From Acidobacteriota bacterium (lineage in GTDB: Bacteria; Acidobacteriota; Blastocatellia; Pyrinomonadales; Pyrinomonadaceae): a DNA stretch of 30,675 bases. Of the stretch, positions 15,804-24,749 are shown piece after piece (position 1 is the first letter of the stretch; every line of letters starts with the position of its first letter). Position numbers and translations under genes: made by a program. The notes beneath the pieces are model-generated. The model saw only the letters and a program-made list of their open reading frames with translations, had not been told where the DNA came from and searched no databases. Location of the stretch: positions 1 to 30,675 of the forward strand of contig JAEZIT010000096.1 in the NCBI GenBank assembly GCA_023436495.1. Direction: 5' to 3'.

Positions 15804-16577
15804 ATGGAAGAAAAGCTCTTAAAGTTATTCGACCTAACGGGCCGCGTTGCGATCGTAACCGGCGGTTCGCGGGGCATCGGCAAGGAAATGGCGGAAGCGC
15901 TTGCCGAAGCCGGAGCAAGCCTGATGCTGTGCGCCCGGCGCACGGAATGGCTCGATCAAACGGTAGAAGAATTCAAGGAACGCGGCTTTAATGCGGCAGG
16001 TATGGCTTGCGATGTATCGAAGCCGGAAGAGGTCCAGGCGGTCGTGGACGAAGCCCTGAAGGCTTTCGGCGGACTTGATATTCTTATTAACAATGCCGGC
16101 GTCTCTTGGGGAGCGATGCCGGAGGATATGCCGCTCGAAAAATGGCAGTATGTTCTGGATACCAACCTGACCGGCTGTTTCCTGTTCGCGCAGGCCGCCG
16201 GCCGCGAGATGCTCAAGCGCAATAGCGGCTCAATTATCAATATCTCGTCTGTCTCCGGCATTACTTCCGATGCGAACGGCCCCTTCTATGCCGGTTACGT
16301 CGCGAGCAAAGCGGGCCTTATTGGCCTGACGCGCGAGCTTGCTGCGAGTTGGGGACGGCGCGGCATACGCGTTAACGCGATCGCACCCGGATTCTTTCGG
16401 TCGCGTTTGGCCGATCCGATCCTCGATATTTACGAACGATCGATACAGGAGAATAGCCCGATACCACGGATCGGCGCGCCGGGCGAATTAAAGGGAGTCA
16501 CGGTATTTCTCGCGTCCGACGCTTCCAGCTATATAACCGGACAGACCATTGTCGTTGATGGCGGCATGACTATTTAG
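15804..16577 (+). CDS. SDR family NAD(P)-dependent oxidoreductase
   Basis: A 257-residue classical short-chain dehydrogenase/reductase. Cofactor-binding TGGSRGIG lies at about 19-26, NNAG near 93-96, the catalytic Ser in INISSVSG near 148, and the YxxxK pair in GYVASKAG (Tyr near 163, Lys near 167). An RVNAIAPGFF motif follows, and the C-terminus ends in TGQTIVVDGGMTI, typical of tetrameric SDRs. ARRTEW after the second strand suggests NADP preference. It most resembles gluconate 5-dehydrogenase or 3-oxoacyl-ACP reductase type enzymes; the substrate cannot be told. The metal-transporter gene begins 4 nt after the stop, so they form an operon. Confidence 0.88.
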   Translation: MEEKLLKLFDLTGRVAIVTGGSRGIGKEMAEALAEAGASLMLCARRTEWLDQTVEEFKERGFNAAGMACDVSKPEEVQAVVDEALKAFGGLDILINNAGVSWGAMPEDMPLEKWQYVLDTNLTGCFLFAQAAGREMLKRNSGSIINISSVSGITSDANGPFYAGYVASKAGLIGLTRELAASWGRRGIRVNAIAPGFFRSRLADPILDIYERSIQENSPIPRIGAPGELKGVTVFLASDASSYITGQTIVVDGGMTI

Positions 16578-16581
16578 AATT

Positions 16582-17298
16582 ATGGAAAGCCTACTTGCTC
16601 CGTCACCCGAACAATCCGCCGCCGCCGTTCTGCTGATCGGCTTTGTTTTCGGCCTTTATCACGCGATAGAGGCCGACCATCTGGCCGCGGTATCCGCGAT
16701 CGTCAGCGAACACAAGAACGTCCTGACCGCGTCGATCATCGGCGGTTTCTGGGGACTCGGGCATACGATCTCGCTGTTTATCGTCGGTGCGCTTGTGATC
16801 TTTGTTAGATTTCAGATCTCGGAGAGCACCGAGGGCATGCTCGAAGGCATTGTGGGTATCATGCTGGTCGCGTTAGGGCTTAACGCGGTCCGAAAAATAT
16901 TTACGGCCGAAAAGATCCATAGCCACACGCATGAACATGACGGCCGCCTGCATTCGCATATTCACTTGCATCATGACGAAGCGCGCGAATCCTCGCACCA
17001 TCGCTTCGCACCGCGCTCGGTGGTCGTGGGTATGGTCCACGGGCTTGCCGGCAGTGCGGGCCTTATGCTGCTGGTACTGCCGACAATATCGTCGCCTGCC
17101 GTGGCTCTGCTCTATATAGCGATATTCGGGATCGGATCGATCGTCGGTATGATGATAATGAGCTTGCTTATTGGGCTGCCGCTGTATTTTACCGCGGAGC
17201 GCTTCACGGCGGTCAATAAAGCGATTCGGTTTGCTGCCGGCGGGTTCAGCCTCGCTTGGGGAGCGTTGCTGATCAACGAGAAGTTCTTCGGCGCATGA
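16582..17298 (+). CDS. NiCoT/NicO-like metal transporter
   Basis: A 238-residue membrane protein with about six hydrophobic segments. The first helix contains HAIEADH (residues 27-33), the HX4DH signature of nickel/cobalt transporters, and FWGLGHTISL (56-65) is the second conserved histidine segment. A cytosolic or periplasmic loop at 111-140 is rich in histidine (HSHTHEHDG, HSHIHLHHDE), fitting metal buffering, and MVHGLAGSAG (151-160) is a third conserved block. Nickel or cobalt uptake or efflux is likely; no urease or hydrogenase genes are in the window to decide. It ends 6 bp from the convergent CBM9-like gene. Confidence 0.82.
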   Translation: MESLLAPSPEQSAAAVLLIGFVFGLYHAIEADHLAAVSAIVSEHKNVLTASIIGGFWGLGHTISLFIVGALVIFVRFQISESTEGMLEGIVGIMLVALGLNAVRKIFTAEKIHSHTHEHDGRLHSHIHLHHDEARESSHHRFAPRSVVVGMVHGLAGSAGLMLLVLPTISSPAVALLYIAIFGIGSIVGMMIMSLLIGLPLYFTAERFTAVNKAIRFAAGGFSLAWGALLINEKFFGA

Positions 17299-17304
17299 AG
17301 AAGA

Positions 17305-18042
17305 TCAAACAAATAAAAATTCGCCAAAGCTTTTTGGCACGTGAAAGTTCGGCTGCTCCGTCATTGTCGGGCTCCAGGCAAGATAGCCGCGGGTCGGGTC
17401 CTTTCCCACGCATCGCAGCAGATTGCCTAGCCATACATCGCCGGCCTTGGGGCGTTTTGCGAATGCCTTCCATTCGATTCTCATCGCCATCACGACAAAG
17501 TCCTTTTCGATCCGCGCCGCTGTCTGCATCCCGGAATTGTAATTCCAGTCGCTCTGACGTCCATTCGGTGTTACATGAAGCCCAACGTCCAGCCATTCAC
17601 CCGTCGGCGCGACCTCAAACTCGAAATATTTATTTGGATCGGAACTATCCGGAGCAAGAAAGATCTCGCAAACATCGCGATCCCACAGATTCATCGACTT
17701 GTTCCTTAAGTCCGGGTTCTCGCTGGCCACTATCGGTTCGTTCTGGCGAGCCCGAAATCGTATGTACAAGGCGTTGTCAGACCACAGCAAGCGCGCGGTA
17801 AAGTGCCTGCCGGCCGGAGCCTCTTTGCCCGACCAATAGCGGGTGACGGCCACCTCGAACGCGCCCGTCCATGCCTTGTTATCCAGGTCGGCAATAGGAA
17901 AATCATTTGCGACGTGTGCGATCTTTGCTGGCTGAATTTTTGGGGTCATATTCCGGGCGAAAGCTGCGGCCGGCAGAAGCAGTAGGAGCAATGCTGTCGA
18001 GACGATCGTGATGCGACACACAGGCGAAATCCTCGATGGCAA
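17305..18042 (-). CDS. Secreted carbohydrate-binding CBM9-like protein
   Basis: A 245-residue exported protein. Residues 1-29 are a signal peptide (IVSTALLLLLLPAAAFA). The mature part matches the bacterial CBM9_1-like fold: LDNKAWTGAFEV near 53-64, LLWSDNALYIRFRA near 84-97, then NLWDRDVCEIFLAPD and KYFEFEVAPTGEWLDVGL, a beta-sandwich series found in proteins annotated 'carbohydrate-binding family 9-like'. No catalytic domain is attached, so it probably binds a glycan at the cell surface or in the periplasm. It is the last gene of a minus-strand run, 24 nt after the DUF2156 gene. Confidence 0.8.
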   Translation of the reverse strand: MPSRISPVCRITIVSTALLLLLLPAAAFARNMTPKIQPAKIAHVANDFPIADLDNKAWTGAFEVAVTRYWSGKEAPAGRHFTARLLWSDNALYIRFRARQNEPIVASENPDLRNKSMNLWDRDVCEIFLAPDSSDPNKYFEFEVAPTGEWLDVGLHVTPNGRQSDWNYNSGMQTAARIEKDFVVMAMRIEWKAFAKRPKAGDVWLGNLLRCVGKDPTRGYLAWSPTMTEQPNFHVPKSFGEFLFV

Positions 18043-18066
18043 CCGGCAAAACTTCTGTCGGTAATA

Positions 18067-19152
18067 TTAATCCGCGGACGTAAGCCGCAGGCCGGCTGCG
18101 GCGTTCTTCATTTCTGACACAAATGCGCGCCAGAGTCCGATGAAGACCATACGCGATGTGGCATTTCCGCTAAAGGCCGACGCGATGGCATGAAGAGTAT
18201 TGAATGATAGGCTAGGTTCATTCGAGATGGCAAATACGGGTTCCCATCTTTCGGGCTGCAACTTCGCCTTGAACGCGTCGAGCCCGTCGAAATTGTAAAA
18301 TCGCTGGCCGTGTTTACGCAGCCAAGCAAGAAACATACGCAGCCACAGCGGATTATCGAACGGCTCGATCCGCGCCCGCGTCGACAGCGGCGCAAGGCCC
18401 AGCGTTGCATATTCGCTTCCGTCTGCCGACAGTGCCTGCATCGCCGAATCGATCATAAGCTCAACAGTGCCGTTCGGCGAACCGGGAGTATGGGGAAACT
18501 GCTCGAAGAGCCAGCCGTTGCGGTTCGCAACGGGTGAAAGCACGACGAAACCGACAACTGAGCCGCCGCACTCCGCCACGAAAACCCGTCTGTTCTCCAG
18601 CCGGCCAAGTGTGTCGGGTTCTACGACGAAATGAAGCGGCGGCAAGCCCTTCGAATCCAGCCAATCCTGCAGGCAGGCTTCAAGATGCGGATTCCTGCGG
18701 GCACGAGCCTCGGGCCATTCGGCGACGGTGACGCCCTTATTTCTTGCACGGTTCAATTGGGCGCGTAGCGACTTGCAGCCGGAGACGATCGCCGGCCACG
18801 AATCCGGCCGCCAGACCGGCTGTGCGCCGAGCAGCACCTTAGCGTGGTCACCTGAACCCGAATACACGTCCTCAAGGCGCGCCTCCGCCCCGAAATAGCA
18901 GACCGTCTCACCGAGGTCCGCCGCCTCCCTTTCGAATTGTCCCGCCACAGTGGACAATGATTCTTTTGCACATACGGGAGCGCCGGCGACCACGCGCACG
19001 CCCTTTGACGTCACATAGCCGACGACCGACTCGCCGTCTTGGCCGAACCAATATTCGATTCCGGGGTTGACTATCTGAAAACAGGTGCTGTTCCAGCCGT
19101 ACTCGAGCACGAGTTCGCGGGCTCTGCCATGGGCTGAATCAGTTGGGGTCAT
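18067..19152 (-). CDS. DUF2156 / phosphatidylglycerol lysyltransferase C-domain-like protein
   Basis: A 361-residue protein from ATG 19152; a GTG at 19155 directly upstream is an alternative. It matches the soluble, GNAT-fold C-terminal part of lysyl-phosphatidylglycerol synthases (MprF): GLPPLHFVVEPDTLGRLENR, RVFVAECGGSVVGFVVLSPV, NGWLFEQ, PNGTVELMIDSAM and YATLGLAPLS, in that order. It lacks the multi-pass flippase domain of MprF, so it may aminoacylate or acylate a lipid or other acceptor without translocating it. It starts 12 nt after the stop of the S41 peptidase gene and 24 nt before the CBM9-like gene, hence one operon. Substrate unknown. Confidence 0.82.
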   Translation of the reverse strand: MTPTDSAHGRARELVLEYGWNSTCFQIVNPGIEYWFGQDGESVVGYVTSKGVRVVAGAPVCAKESLSTVAGQFEREAADLGETVCYFGAEARLEDVYSGSGDHAKVLLGAQPVWRPDSWPAIVSGCKSLRAQLNRARNKGVTVAEWPEARARRNPHLEACLQDWLDSKGLPPLHFVVEPDTLGRLENRRVFVAECGGSVVGFVVLSPVANRNGWLFEQFPHTPGSPNGTVELMIDSAMQALSADGSEYATLGLAPLSTRARIEPFDNPLWLRMFLAWLRKHGQRFYNFDGLDAFKAKLQPERWEPVFAISNEPSLSFNTLHAIASAFSGNATSRMVFIGLWRAFVSEMKNAAAGLRLTSAD

Positions 19153-19164
19153 CACCTATAAATT

Positions 19165-20421
19165 CTACTTGTCCCGCGAAAGTAGTTCCATCGCTTTCGC
19201 CATATCAGGATCGCGCCCGCTGCAAACGTCGCTGATCGTCCATCTGGTTTCGATGTGAGGCGAAACGGGCTGGTCTATAACCGGTTTGCCGTCCGGTCCC
19301 CAGCCCGACTGTGTTGCCACCCCAAGCCGCCAGCCGCCGGGCAGACTGAAATATTCGGCGCCGAGCAGCACTCCGGCTGTCTTTCGACCGACGAGTGTAG
19401 CTCCGGTCTTGAGCTTCGCGTGCCACGCAAATCCCTCACCGGCGCTCTCGGTCTCTTCGTTGATAAGAACGATCACCTTGCCCTTGTATCGCTTTTCTCC
19501 CTAGTCTTCGCTATAGAATGCGGCAGCGCCTTTGTTGGCACTTATCGCCTCGAAAATGCGTTCGGTGGTATATGCCCGGTCTATTCGCGGCAGTTTTGTC
19601 GGATCGATCTGTTTCGGGATCTGCGGATATGATTCCAGAAAGGGCCGCGTAATTAACGCCGCTACAAGGTGCTCACCTGAACTCAAATAGCTGGTTAGGC
19701 GTACGAACGACATATTACCGCCGCTGTTGTCGCGTGCGTCGATGATCAGCCCCGTGGCAGTACCCAATTCTTCCATGGCGCGATCTATTGCCGGGGCCGA
19801 GTCATCATCGAATCGTACTGCACGAATATATCCGATCCTTTCACCTTGGCGAACTGAGAATGATCGCCACCGTATCGAAGGCCGTTCGGATTGCATGTGC
19901 GATTCGCGTCGGACATTCGCGGTGCGTGTGCGTGTGTCGCAGCCTTTTAATCGGAGTGTTGCGATGCTGCCCAGCGGCCCATATTCATCGTCTGCGTTCT
20001 GGACGATATCTCCGAGGCGGACACCTTTCTGTTGAGCGTCCGACCCGGGGCTTACATGAACCACGACCGTTTTACCTTCGATAAGCTTCGTCCGGATCCC
20101 GACTCCGACGTTTCCTTGTTGGCGCGGAATGCCGATGGTCAAATGAGAGACCGGAAGCTCGCCGAGCATCTTTCGAATGACCGCGGCAAACGCGACATCG
20201 GTTTTGGCCTTGTCCGCTTCGGGAGCATAACGTGCACGTACCGCGCTCCAATCGACGCCAACGAAACCCGGGTCAAAGAAGTTTTCGTTGACAGTCCGCC
20301 AAATTGTCTGGAACAGTTCCGGGTAGGTTGGAGCTGACTGCCTCTGGTCGTTCGGCTGAGCAGAAATGCCAATAGCCAAAAACAATACAACTACTAAAAC
20401 AAGTAGATTGCGCATCGCCAT
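19165..20421 (-). pseudogene. S41 family C-terminal-processing peptidase, interrupted by in-frame TAG
   Basis: Residues 1-306 contain a signal peptide (LLVLVVVLFLAIGISAQ), an N-terminal helical region, a PDZ domain (GVGIRTKLIEGKTVVVHVSP, GVRLGDIV) and the start of the S41 catalytic domain with LIIDARDNSGG. A TAG at 19501-19503 then interrupts the gene. The same frame continues without shift as GEKRYKGKVIVLINEE, followed by TESAGEGFAWHAKLK (expected catalytic Ser) and GATLVGRKTAG, ending at a second TAG (19165). Without the stop the protein would be 418 residues, a normal S41 length. As it stands, the catalytic serine part is lost. TAG is an ordinary stop elsewhere in the window, so recoding is unlikely; a dead gene or sequencing error is more probable. 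Confidence 0.82.
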
Positions 20422-20448
20422 ATAAAACGAATTTTTACCGCCGTGGCT

Positions 20449-22197
20449 CTATTTGCCTGTATTTAAAACTGTCTTGAACGCCATTTTTGCGAGCTTCCAC
20501 GTGCGATCCCAATCGATCTTGCCGTTATCATCGCGGCCCATAAGTTTATTCACGAACATCTTGCGGAAATCCTTGCCCTCGCGGCGGAGCATGAACTCCT
20601 TAGCGTATGGCTTCGCGGTTTCGAAGAAGTTGAATTCCGGGTCGGTGATGATGCCGATGCCTTCGAGGGTCATCAGCGCCCGCATAATATACGTAAAATT
20701 GGACGGCAGGCGGAACGGGTAATCGTACATCACGTCCGCGAGGTCGTATGTCAGCTCTTTGAAATTCACGTCCTTCAGTTTCAGATTAAGGTGAAATTCA
20801 AACATCTTTTCGACGACCGGGCGGACGACGTTCGGGTTGGTACCGGGCTTTAGAAAATCGAGCTCGATCAGGTCTTGAGCAATTCCCGCCGGGTCTTTGC
20901 CAACGACGTGGAAAAAGGCGTCGATCATTTTTGCCTGCAGCTGCGGCGAGATCCGGCCAACCATCCCGAAGTCAAAGAATGCAAGTTTGCCGTCGGGCAT
21001 TACGAGCAGGTTTCCCGGGTGCGGATCAGCGTGGAAGAAACCGTCCTCGAGGAGTTGTTTCAGATAAGTTTTGATCAGCAGCCGGTTAACCTTTTCCGGC
21101 GCGATATTGCGCTGTCGCTGCGCGTCGAGGTCGGTGACCTTTGTACCGTGAATGAAGTCCATCGTCAGTACTTTTGACGTTGTCGCATGCCAATAGATCT
21201 TCGGTACATGAACGTTGCTCCAGTTCCTAAAATTGTCGCGAAACCGTTCGGCGTTCTTGCCTTCGGCGGCGTAATCCATCTCTTCATGGATCGTTACGTC
21301 GAATTCGCGAAGCATTCCCGCCCAATCTGCGTTTTCATTAAGCTGGGGAAACCGTTCGGCGAAACGAGCGACCTTTTTCAAGATGACGACGTCGCCTTTG
21401 ATAATGGCTTCGAGGTTCGGCCGCTGGACCTTAACAGCGACTTCTTCGCCGGTGTGCAGCCGCGCACGGTAAACTTGGCCGAGCGATGCGGCCGCGACAG
21501 GCTCGAGCTCAAACTCTGAATAGACCTCGTTGATCTTGCGGCCAAGCTCATGTTCGATCCGTGCGAAGGCAACGTCGTTCGGGTACGGCGGCACCTGATC
21601 GACCAGTGTCCCGAGCTCGATCACGAACGGCAGCGGCAAGAGATCGGGACGCGTTCCCATCGATTGGCCGATCTTGATAAACGTGGGCCCCAGCTCGATC
21701 AGCTTATTCTTAAGCCACAGCGCCTGTTTCTGCTGATTCGTCTCGCGGTCGGATTCGGCGCCGATGAACACACGCCGCATCATCAGCATAAAGATGTGAA
21801 AGAACCACATCCGTACGCTGTACAATTTCTCGCCCCAAACGGCCAGCCGCGTAAGTCGATATGCCCGGCTTAGGCGTTCCTTTTTTACCTTTTGTTGGTG
21901 AGAATGATGCAGGTCATACTGGTCGAGATAAAGATACAACGACAGCATCCCGATGACGCGTGTTACCTCGAACAGGCGCAGGTAACTGCGAATTCCTCTG
22001 TACCGCCGCTCGATCTCATCCTCTTTATTAGAAAGAAACCGCTCCTCTTCTATTCGCTGTTCGTTGGATACTAATCGGGCGATCGGAAGGTCTTTTGTCG
22101 CCACAAACGAATCGGCGTGTCCGTCGCCATTGCCATTGGCCAACTCAGCCGTCCTCTCCGCTACCGCCAATCCCTGCTTATTTGAAAAATCATTCAT
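20449..22197 (-). CDS. ubiB: ABC1/AarF/UbiB family atypical kinase
   Basis: A 582-residue member of the UbiB protein-kinase-like family, which supports quinone biosynthesis and lipid handling at the membrane. The KxGQ motif is in FIKIGQSMGTRPDLLP (173-188), the alanine-rich nucleotide loop is AAASLGQVYRA (235-245), the ATP lysine is in VAVKVQRP (Lys256), the catalytic-loop equivalent is HADPHPGN (389-396) and the metal site is DFG (409-411); all are intact. The N-terminal 60 residues are low-complexity and charged. It differs from enterobacterial UbiB in lacking clear C-terminal membrane helices, so the symbol is tentative. It heads a minus-strand run continuing into the S41 gene 27 nt away. 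Confidence 0.88.
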   Translation of the reverse strand: MNDFSNKQGLAVAERTAELANGNGDGHADSFVATKDLPIARLVSNEQRIEEERFLSNKEDEIERRYRGIRSYLRLFEVTRVIGMLSLYLYLDQYDLHHSHQQKVKKERLSRAYRLTRLAVWGEKLYSVRMWFFHIFMLMMRRVFIGAESDRETNQQKQALWLKNKLIELGPTFIKIGQSMGTRPDLLPLPFVIELGTLVDQVPPYPNDVAFARIEHELGRKINEVYSEFELEPVAAASLGQVYRARLHTGEEVAVKVQRPNLEAIIKGDVVILKKVARFAERFPQLNENADWAGMLREFDVTIHEEMDYAAEGKNAERFRDNFRNWSNVHVPKIYWHATTSKVLTMDFIHGTKVTDLDAQRQRNIAPEKVNRLLIKTYLKQLLEDGFFHADPHPGNLLVMPDGKLAFFDFGMVGRISPQLQAKMIDAFFHVVGKDPAGIAQDLIELDFLKPGTNPNVVRPVVEKMFEFHLNLKLKDVNFKELTYDLADVMYDYPFRLPSNFTYIMRALMTLEGIGIITDPEFNFFETAKPYAKEFMLRREGKDFRKMFVNKLMGRDDNGKIDWDRTWKLAKMAFKTVLNTGK

Positions 22198-22307
22198 CTT
22201 TGTATAAGCGACTTTGATGCTTTACGGCTGATGGGCTTTGTCCCTCATTTCGGCCATCACTTAGGTTCTGAGAGACCCGAGAACTCTGAACAACCATCCG
22301 TCTTCGC

Positions 22308-23261
22308 TTACAGTATCTCCAGCATACTCCTTACGCCCGGCCGGTTGAAATAGTTCAATGCCTGCCGCGAATCCCGTTCGATCTGGGCCTTTAACTCATC
22401 GATGCCGCTGAATTTTCTTTCATCACGGATCCGGTGAAGGAACCGCACGCGCAGCACGTCACCGTAAAGGTCGCCGTCAAAATCGAAGATAAAGCTCTCG
22501 ATCGACGGCTCCGCTTCGTTCTCAAAGGTCGGCCGGACGCCAATGTTCGTGATGCTTCGCCGCCATACGCCATCGAGCAATGTCGCGGTCGCGTAAACAC
22601 CGAATTTTGGAACGACACGATTGTGCGGTTTGAGGTTTGCGGTCGGAAATCCGATCGTGTGCCCGCGCCGGTTGCCGCGGATGATTACGCCTTCGACGCC
22701 GTACGGCCGGCCGAGCATGCGGCGGACTAGATTTACACGGCCTTCGGCGAGAAGATGCCGGATCTTCGACGAACTGATCCGCTTGCCCCGCAGCGATACC
22801 TCGGACACCTCGTCGGCAAAGAATCCAAGTTCGGAGCTGATCTTCCGCAGCAGATCGATATTCCCGCCGCGATTCTTCCCGAAAGCGAAGCCTTTGCCCA
22901 AATAGACCTCTTTAGCCTGCAGCCGATCGTGAACGATCTCCTTCAAGAACTCCTCGGCATCGATGCCCGCGAATTCCCGCGTAAACGGAACGACGATCGC
23001 CTGCTCGATGCCCAGCACTTCCATATTCGCCAATCTCTGATCCAGCGTCTGCAGCAGCGGCGGTGCGGATTCCGGATGCAGCACGGCTCGCGGATGCGGG
23101 TCGAACGTGATCGCCGTCGCATGCGCTCCTACCGCCCGTGCCCGCTCCGCGACAGTCTCAATTATCCGCTGATGACCAAGATGAAGCCCGTCAAAAACGC
23201 CCAGCGTCAAAACAGTCGGCCGCAGAATATTGGCATTCTCCAATCCGTGAAAGATCTTCAT
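22308..23261 (-). CDS. ribF: Bifunctional riboflavin kinase / FAD synthetase
   Basis: A 317-residue RibF converting riboflavin to FMN and then FAD. The adenylyltransferase half has LGVFDGLHLGHQ (about 20-31), the nucleotide-binding GxFDGxHxGH motif, then ITFDPHPRAVLHP and SSKIRHLLAEG. The kinase half has GNRRGHTIGFPTANL, the metal/ATP motif of flavokinase, and ESFIFDFDGDLYG. ATG 23261 is chosen because RibF proteins begin close to the MKIFHGLE segment. Upstream in-frame starts at 23273 and 23384 would add non-homologous residues, and the last would overlap the neighbouring gene. It follows the deoxyhypusine-synthase-like gene on the same strand, about 100 nt away. Confidence 0.93.
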   Translation of the reverse strand: MKIFHGLENANILRPTVLTLGVFDGLHLGHQRIIETVAERARAVGAHATAITFDPHPRAVLHPESAPPLLQTLDQRLANMEVLGIEQAIVVPFTREFAGIDAEEFLKEIVHDRLQAKEVYLGKGFAFGKNRGGNIDLLRKISSELGFFADEVSEVSLRGKRISSSKIRHLLAEGRVNLVRRMLGRPYGVEGVIIRGNRRGHTIGFPTANLKPHNRVVPKFGVYATATLLDGVWRRSITNIGVRPTFENEAEPSIESFIFDFDGDLYGDVLRVRFLHRIRDERKFSGIDELKAQIERDSRQALNYFNRPGVRSMLEIL

Positions 23262-23361
23262 AGATATCGTCATCGAGTCCGAACAACGATTCAACCATCC
23301 TATGCCGCTTAGCACAAACCCGGCAAAGGCTCGGCTTTGACGTAAATCCGCTTGTGGCCAA

Positions 23362-24339
23362 TTACCAACCGAGAATATACGCAAACATCAGCGGCGCGAC
23401 GATCGACGCGTCTGATTCGACGATGAACTTGGGCGTCGAGGCTTCGAGTTTGCCCCAGGTGATCTTTTCGTTCGGGACGGCCCCGGAATACGAACCGTAC
23501 GAAGTCGTCGAATCGGAGATTTGGCAGAAGTAGCCCCAGACCGGTACGTTATCGCGCTGGAGGTCCTGGTGGAGCATGGGAACGACGCAGATCGGGAAGT
23601 CGCCCGCGATGCCGCCGCCGATCTGGTAGAAGCCGATCGTCGAATCGTCGCTCGCGTTCTGTGTGTACCAATCTGCGAGAAACGTCATGTACTCGATGCC
23701 GGTGCGGACGGTGTGGACATTCTTTACGTCGCCGGTGATCACATGCCCGGCAAACATGTTGCCCATCGTCGAATCTTCCCAACCCGGCACGACCATAGGC
23801 AGGTTATTCTCCATCGCGGCGTACATCCACGAGTCTTTAATATCGATCTGGTAATGTTCCTCGAGCACGCCCGAACGCAGTACCTGATACATGAATTCGT
23901 GCGGGAAATACCGTTCGCCTGCCGCGTCGGCTTTGGTCCAGACATCGACCATCGCCTTTTCGAGGCGGCGCATCGCTTCCATTTCAGGGATGCACGTGTC
24001 TGTCACGCGGTTCATATGGCGGCTGAGCAGATCCTCTTCGTCCGCGGGCGTAAGATCGCGATAATGGGGCACGCGTTCGTAAAAGTCGTGCGCGACGAGG
24101 TTGAAAAGATCCTCCTCCAGGTTTGCTCCGGTGCAGGAAATGATCTGTACCTTGTCCTGCCGGATCATTTCCGCAAGGCTCAATCCCAACTCCGCCGTGG
24201 ACATTGCCCCGGCGAGCGTGATCATCATTTTGCCGCCGTTCTCGAGATGCTTTTTATAGCCTTCTGCCGCGTCGATCAAGGCCGCCGCATTAAAATGACG
24301 ATAGTGATGTTTTATGAATTCTGTGATCTGTCCGTTCAT
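23362..24339 (-). CDS. Deoxyhypusine synthase-like protein
   Basis: A 325-residue protein of the deoxyhypusine synthase fold (NAD-dependent aminobutyl transfer from spermidine). Rossmann-type motifs are TLAGAMSTAELG (41-52) and SCTGANLEEDLFNL (68-81). GGGIAGDF (241-248) is the second nucleotide region, and the catalytic lysine of the archaeal/eukaryotic enzyme corresponds to Lys297 in KITWGKLEA. In eukaryotes and archaea the target is the translation factor IF5A, which bacteria lack, so the bacterial substrate is probably another amine acceptor, e.g. a homospermidine-type reaction; this is inference. It is divergent from the zinc-ribbon gene and upstream of ribF. Confidence 0.88.
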   Translation of the reverse strand: MNGQITEFIKHHYRHFNAAALIDAAEGYKKHLENGGKMMITLAGAMSTAELGLSLAEMIRQDKVQIISCTGANLEEDLFNLVAHDFYERVPHYRDLTPADEEDLLSRHMNRVTDTCIPEMEAMRRLEKAMVDVWTKADAAGERYFPHEFMYQVLRSGVLEEHYQIDIKDSWMYAAMENNLPMVVPGWEDSTMGNMFAGHVITGDVKNVHTVRTGIEYMTFLADWYTQNASDDSTIGFYQIGGGIAGDFPICVVPMLHQDLQRDNVPVWGYFCQISDSTTSYGSYSGAVPNEKITWGKLEASTPKFIVESDASIVAPLMFAYILGW

Positions 24340-24396
24340 TATTTAGAAATCATAATTGCTTGTCGGTAAAATGAGAAGAGCGTAAGCTAAAGAATT

Positions 24397-24621
24397 ATGA
24401 AATGTGCCGTTTGCGAAAGTCCCGATCTGACCCAACCGTATGACTACGCGTCGTTTGAGACCCACGTCCGCATTAAAAGCGCCGGGTCAGGAGGATGGTT
24501 GGGGAAAAAGGACCTGACGCTGAAACCTTCTATGGCAAGGATCTGCAAAAACTGCGGGCACTTAATGCTTTTTCTCGGGCCGGTGGACCTGTCCCAGGTT
24601 CCGAAAAGCGACGCATCTTAA
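24397..24621 (+). CDS. Small zinc-ribbon protein
   Basis: A 74-residue protein with paired cysteines, CAVC at 3-6 and CKNCGH at 50-55, spaced as in a zinc ribbon. The intervening segment is short and partly basic (VRIKSAGSGGWLGKK), and the C-terminal tail is flexible. No enzymatic motif; protein or nucleic-acid contacts are usual for such miniproteins. It starts 57 bp from the divergent deoxyhypusine-synthase-like gene, sharing its promoter region, and is followed by a separate unknown gene 128 nt downstream. Length and cysteine pattern make it a likely real gene. Confidence 0.65.
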   Translation: MKCAVCESPDLTQPYDYASFETHVRIKSAGSGGWLGKKDLTLKPSMARICKNCGHLMLFLGPVDLSQVPKSDAS

Positions 24622-24740
24622 CTGCCCTTTATCCGCTGTCAACCGGTGTAGTAGCCGCTGGATCCTGCAAATTCTTTAAATTGCTCACGTCTACGCTGAT
24701 AAGAAATCGGGAAACTAGATTCTCGTACAGAAAATCAATC

Positions 24741-24748
24741 GGAGGAAA
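24741..24748 (+). promoter_or_regulatory. Strong ribosome-binding site fixing the start at 24750
   Basis: GGAGGAAA directly precedes the ATG at 24750 and is the strongest Shine-Dalgarno match seen in the window. It shows that an upstream in-frame ATG at 24495, which would overlap the zinc-ribbon gene, is not the start. Confidence 0.75.
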
Positions 24749-24749
24749 C

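Noticed and set aside
19501..19503. TAG as pyrrolysine or other recoded codon in the S41 peptidase
   Set aside because: TAG is the normal terminator of several genes here (methyltransferase at 679, asnB, SDR, S41 itself) and no recoding machinery is visible.
23521..24369. Plus-strand open frame of 282 codons opposite the deoxyhypusine-synthase-like gene
   Set aside because: Antisense shadow; composition is biased and the opposite strand has clear family motifs.
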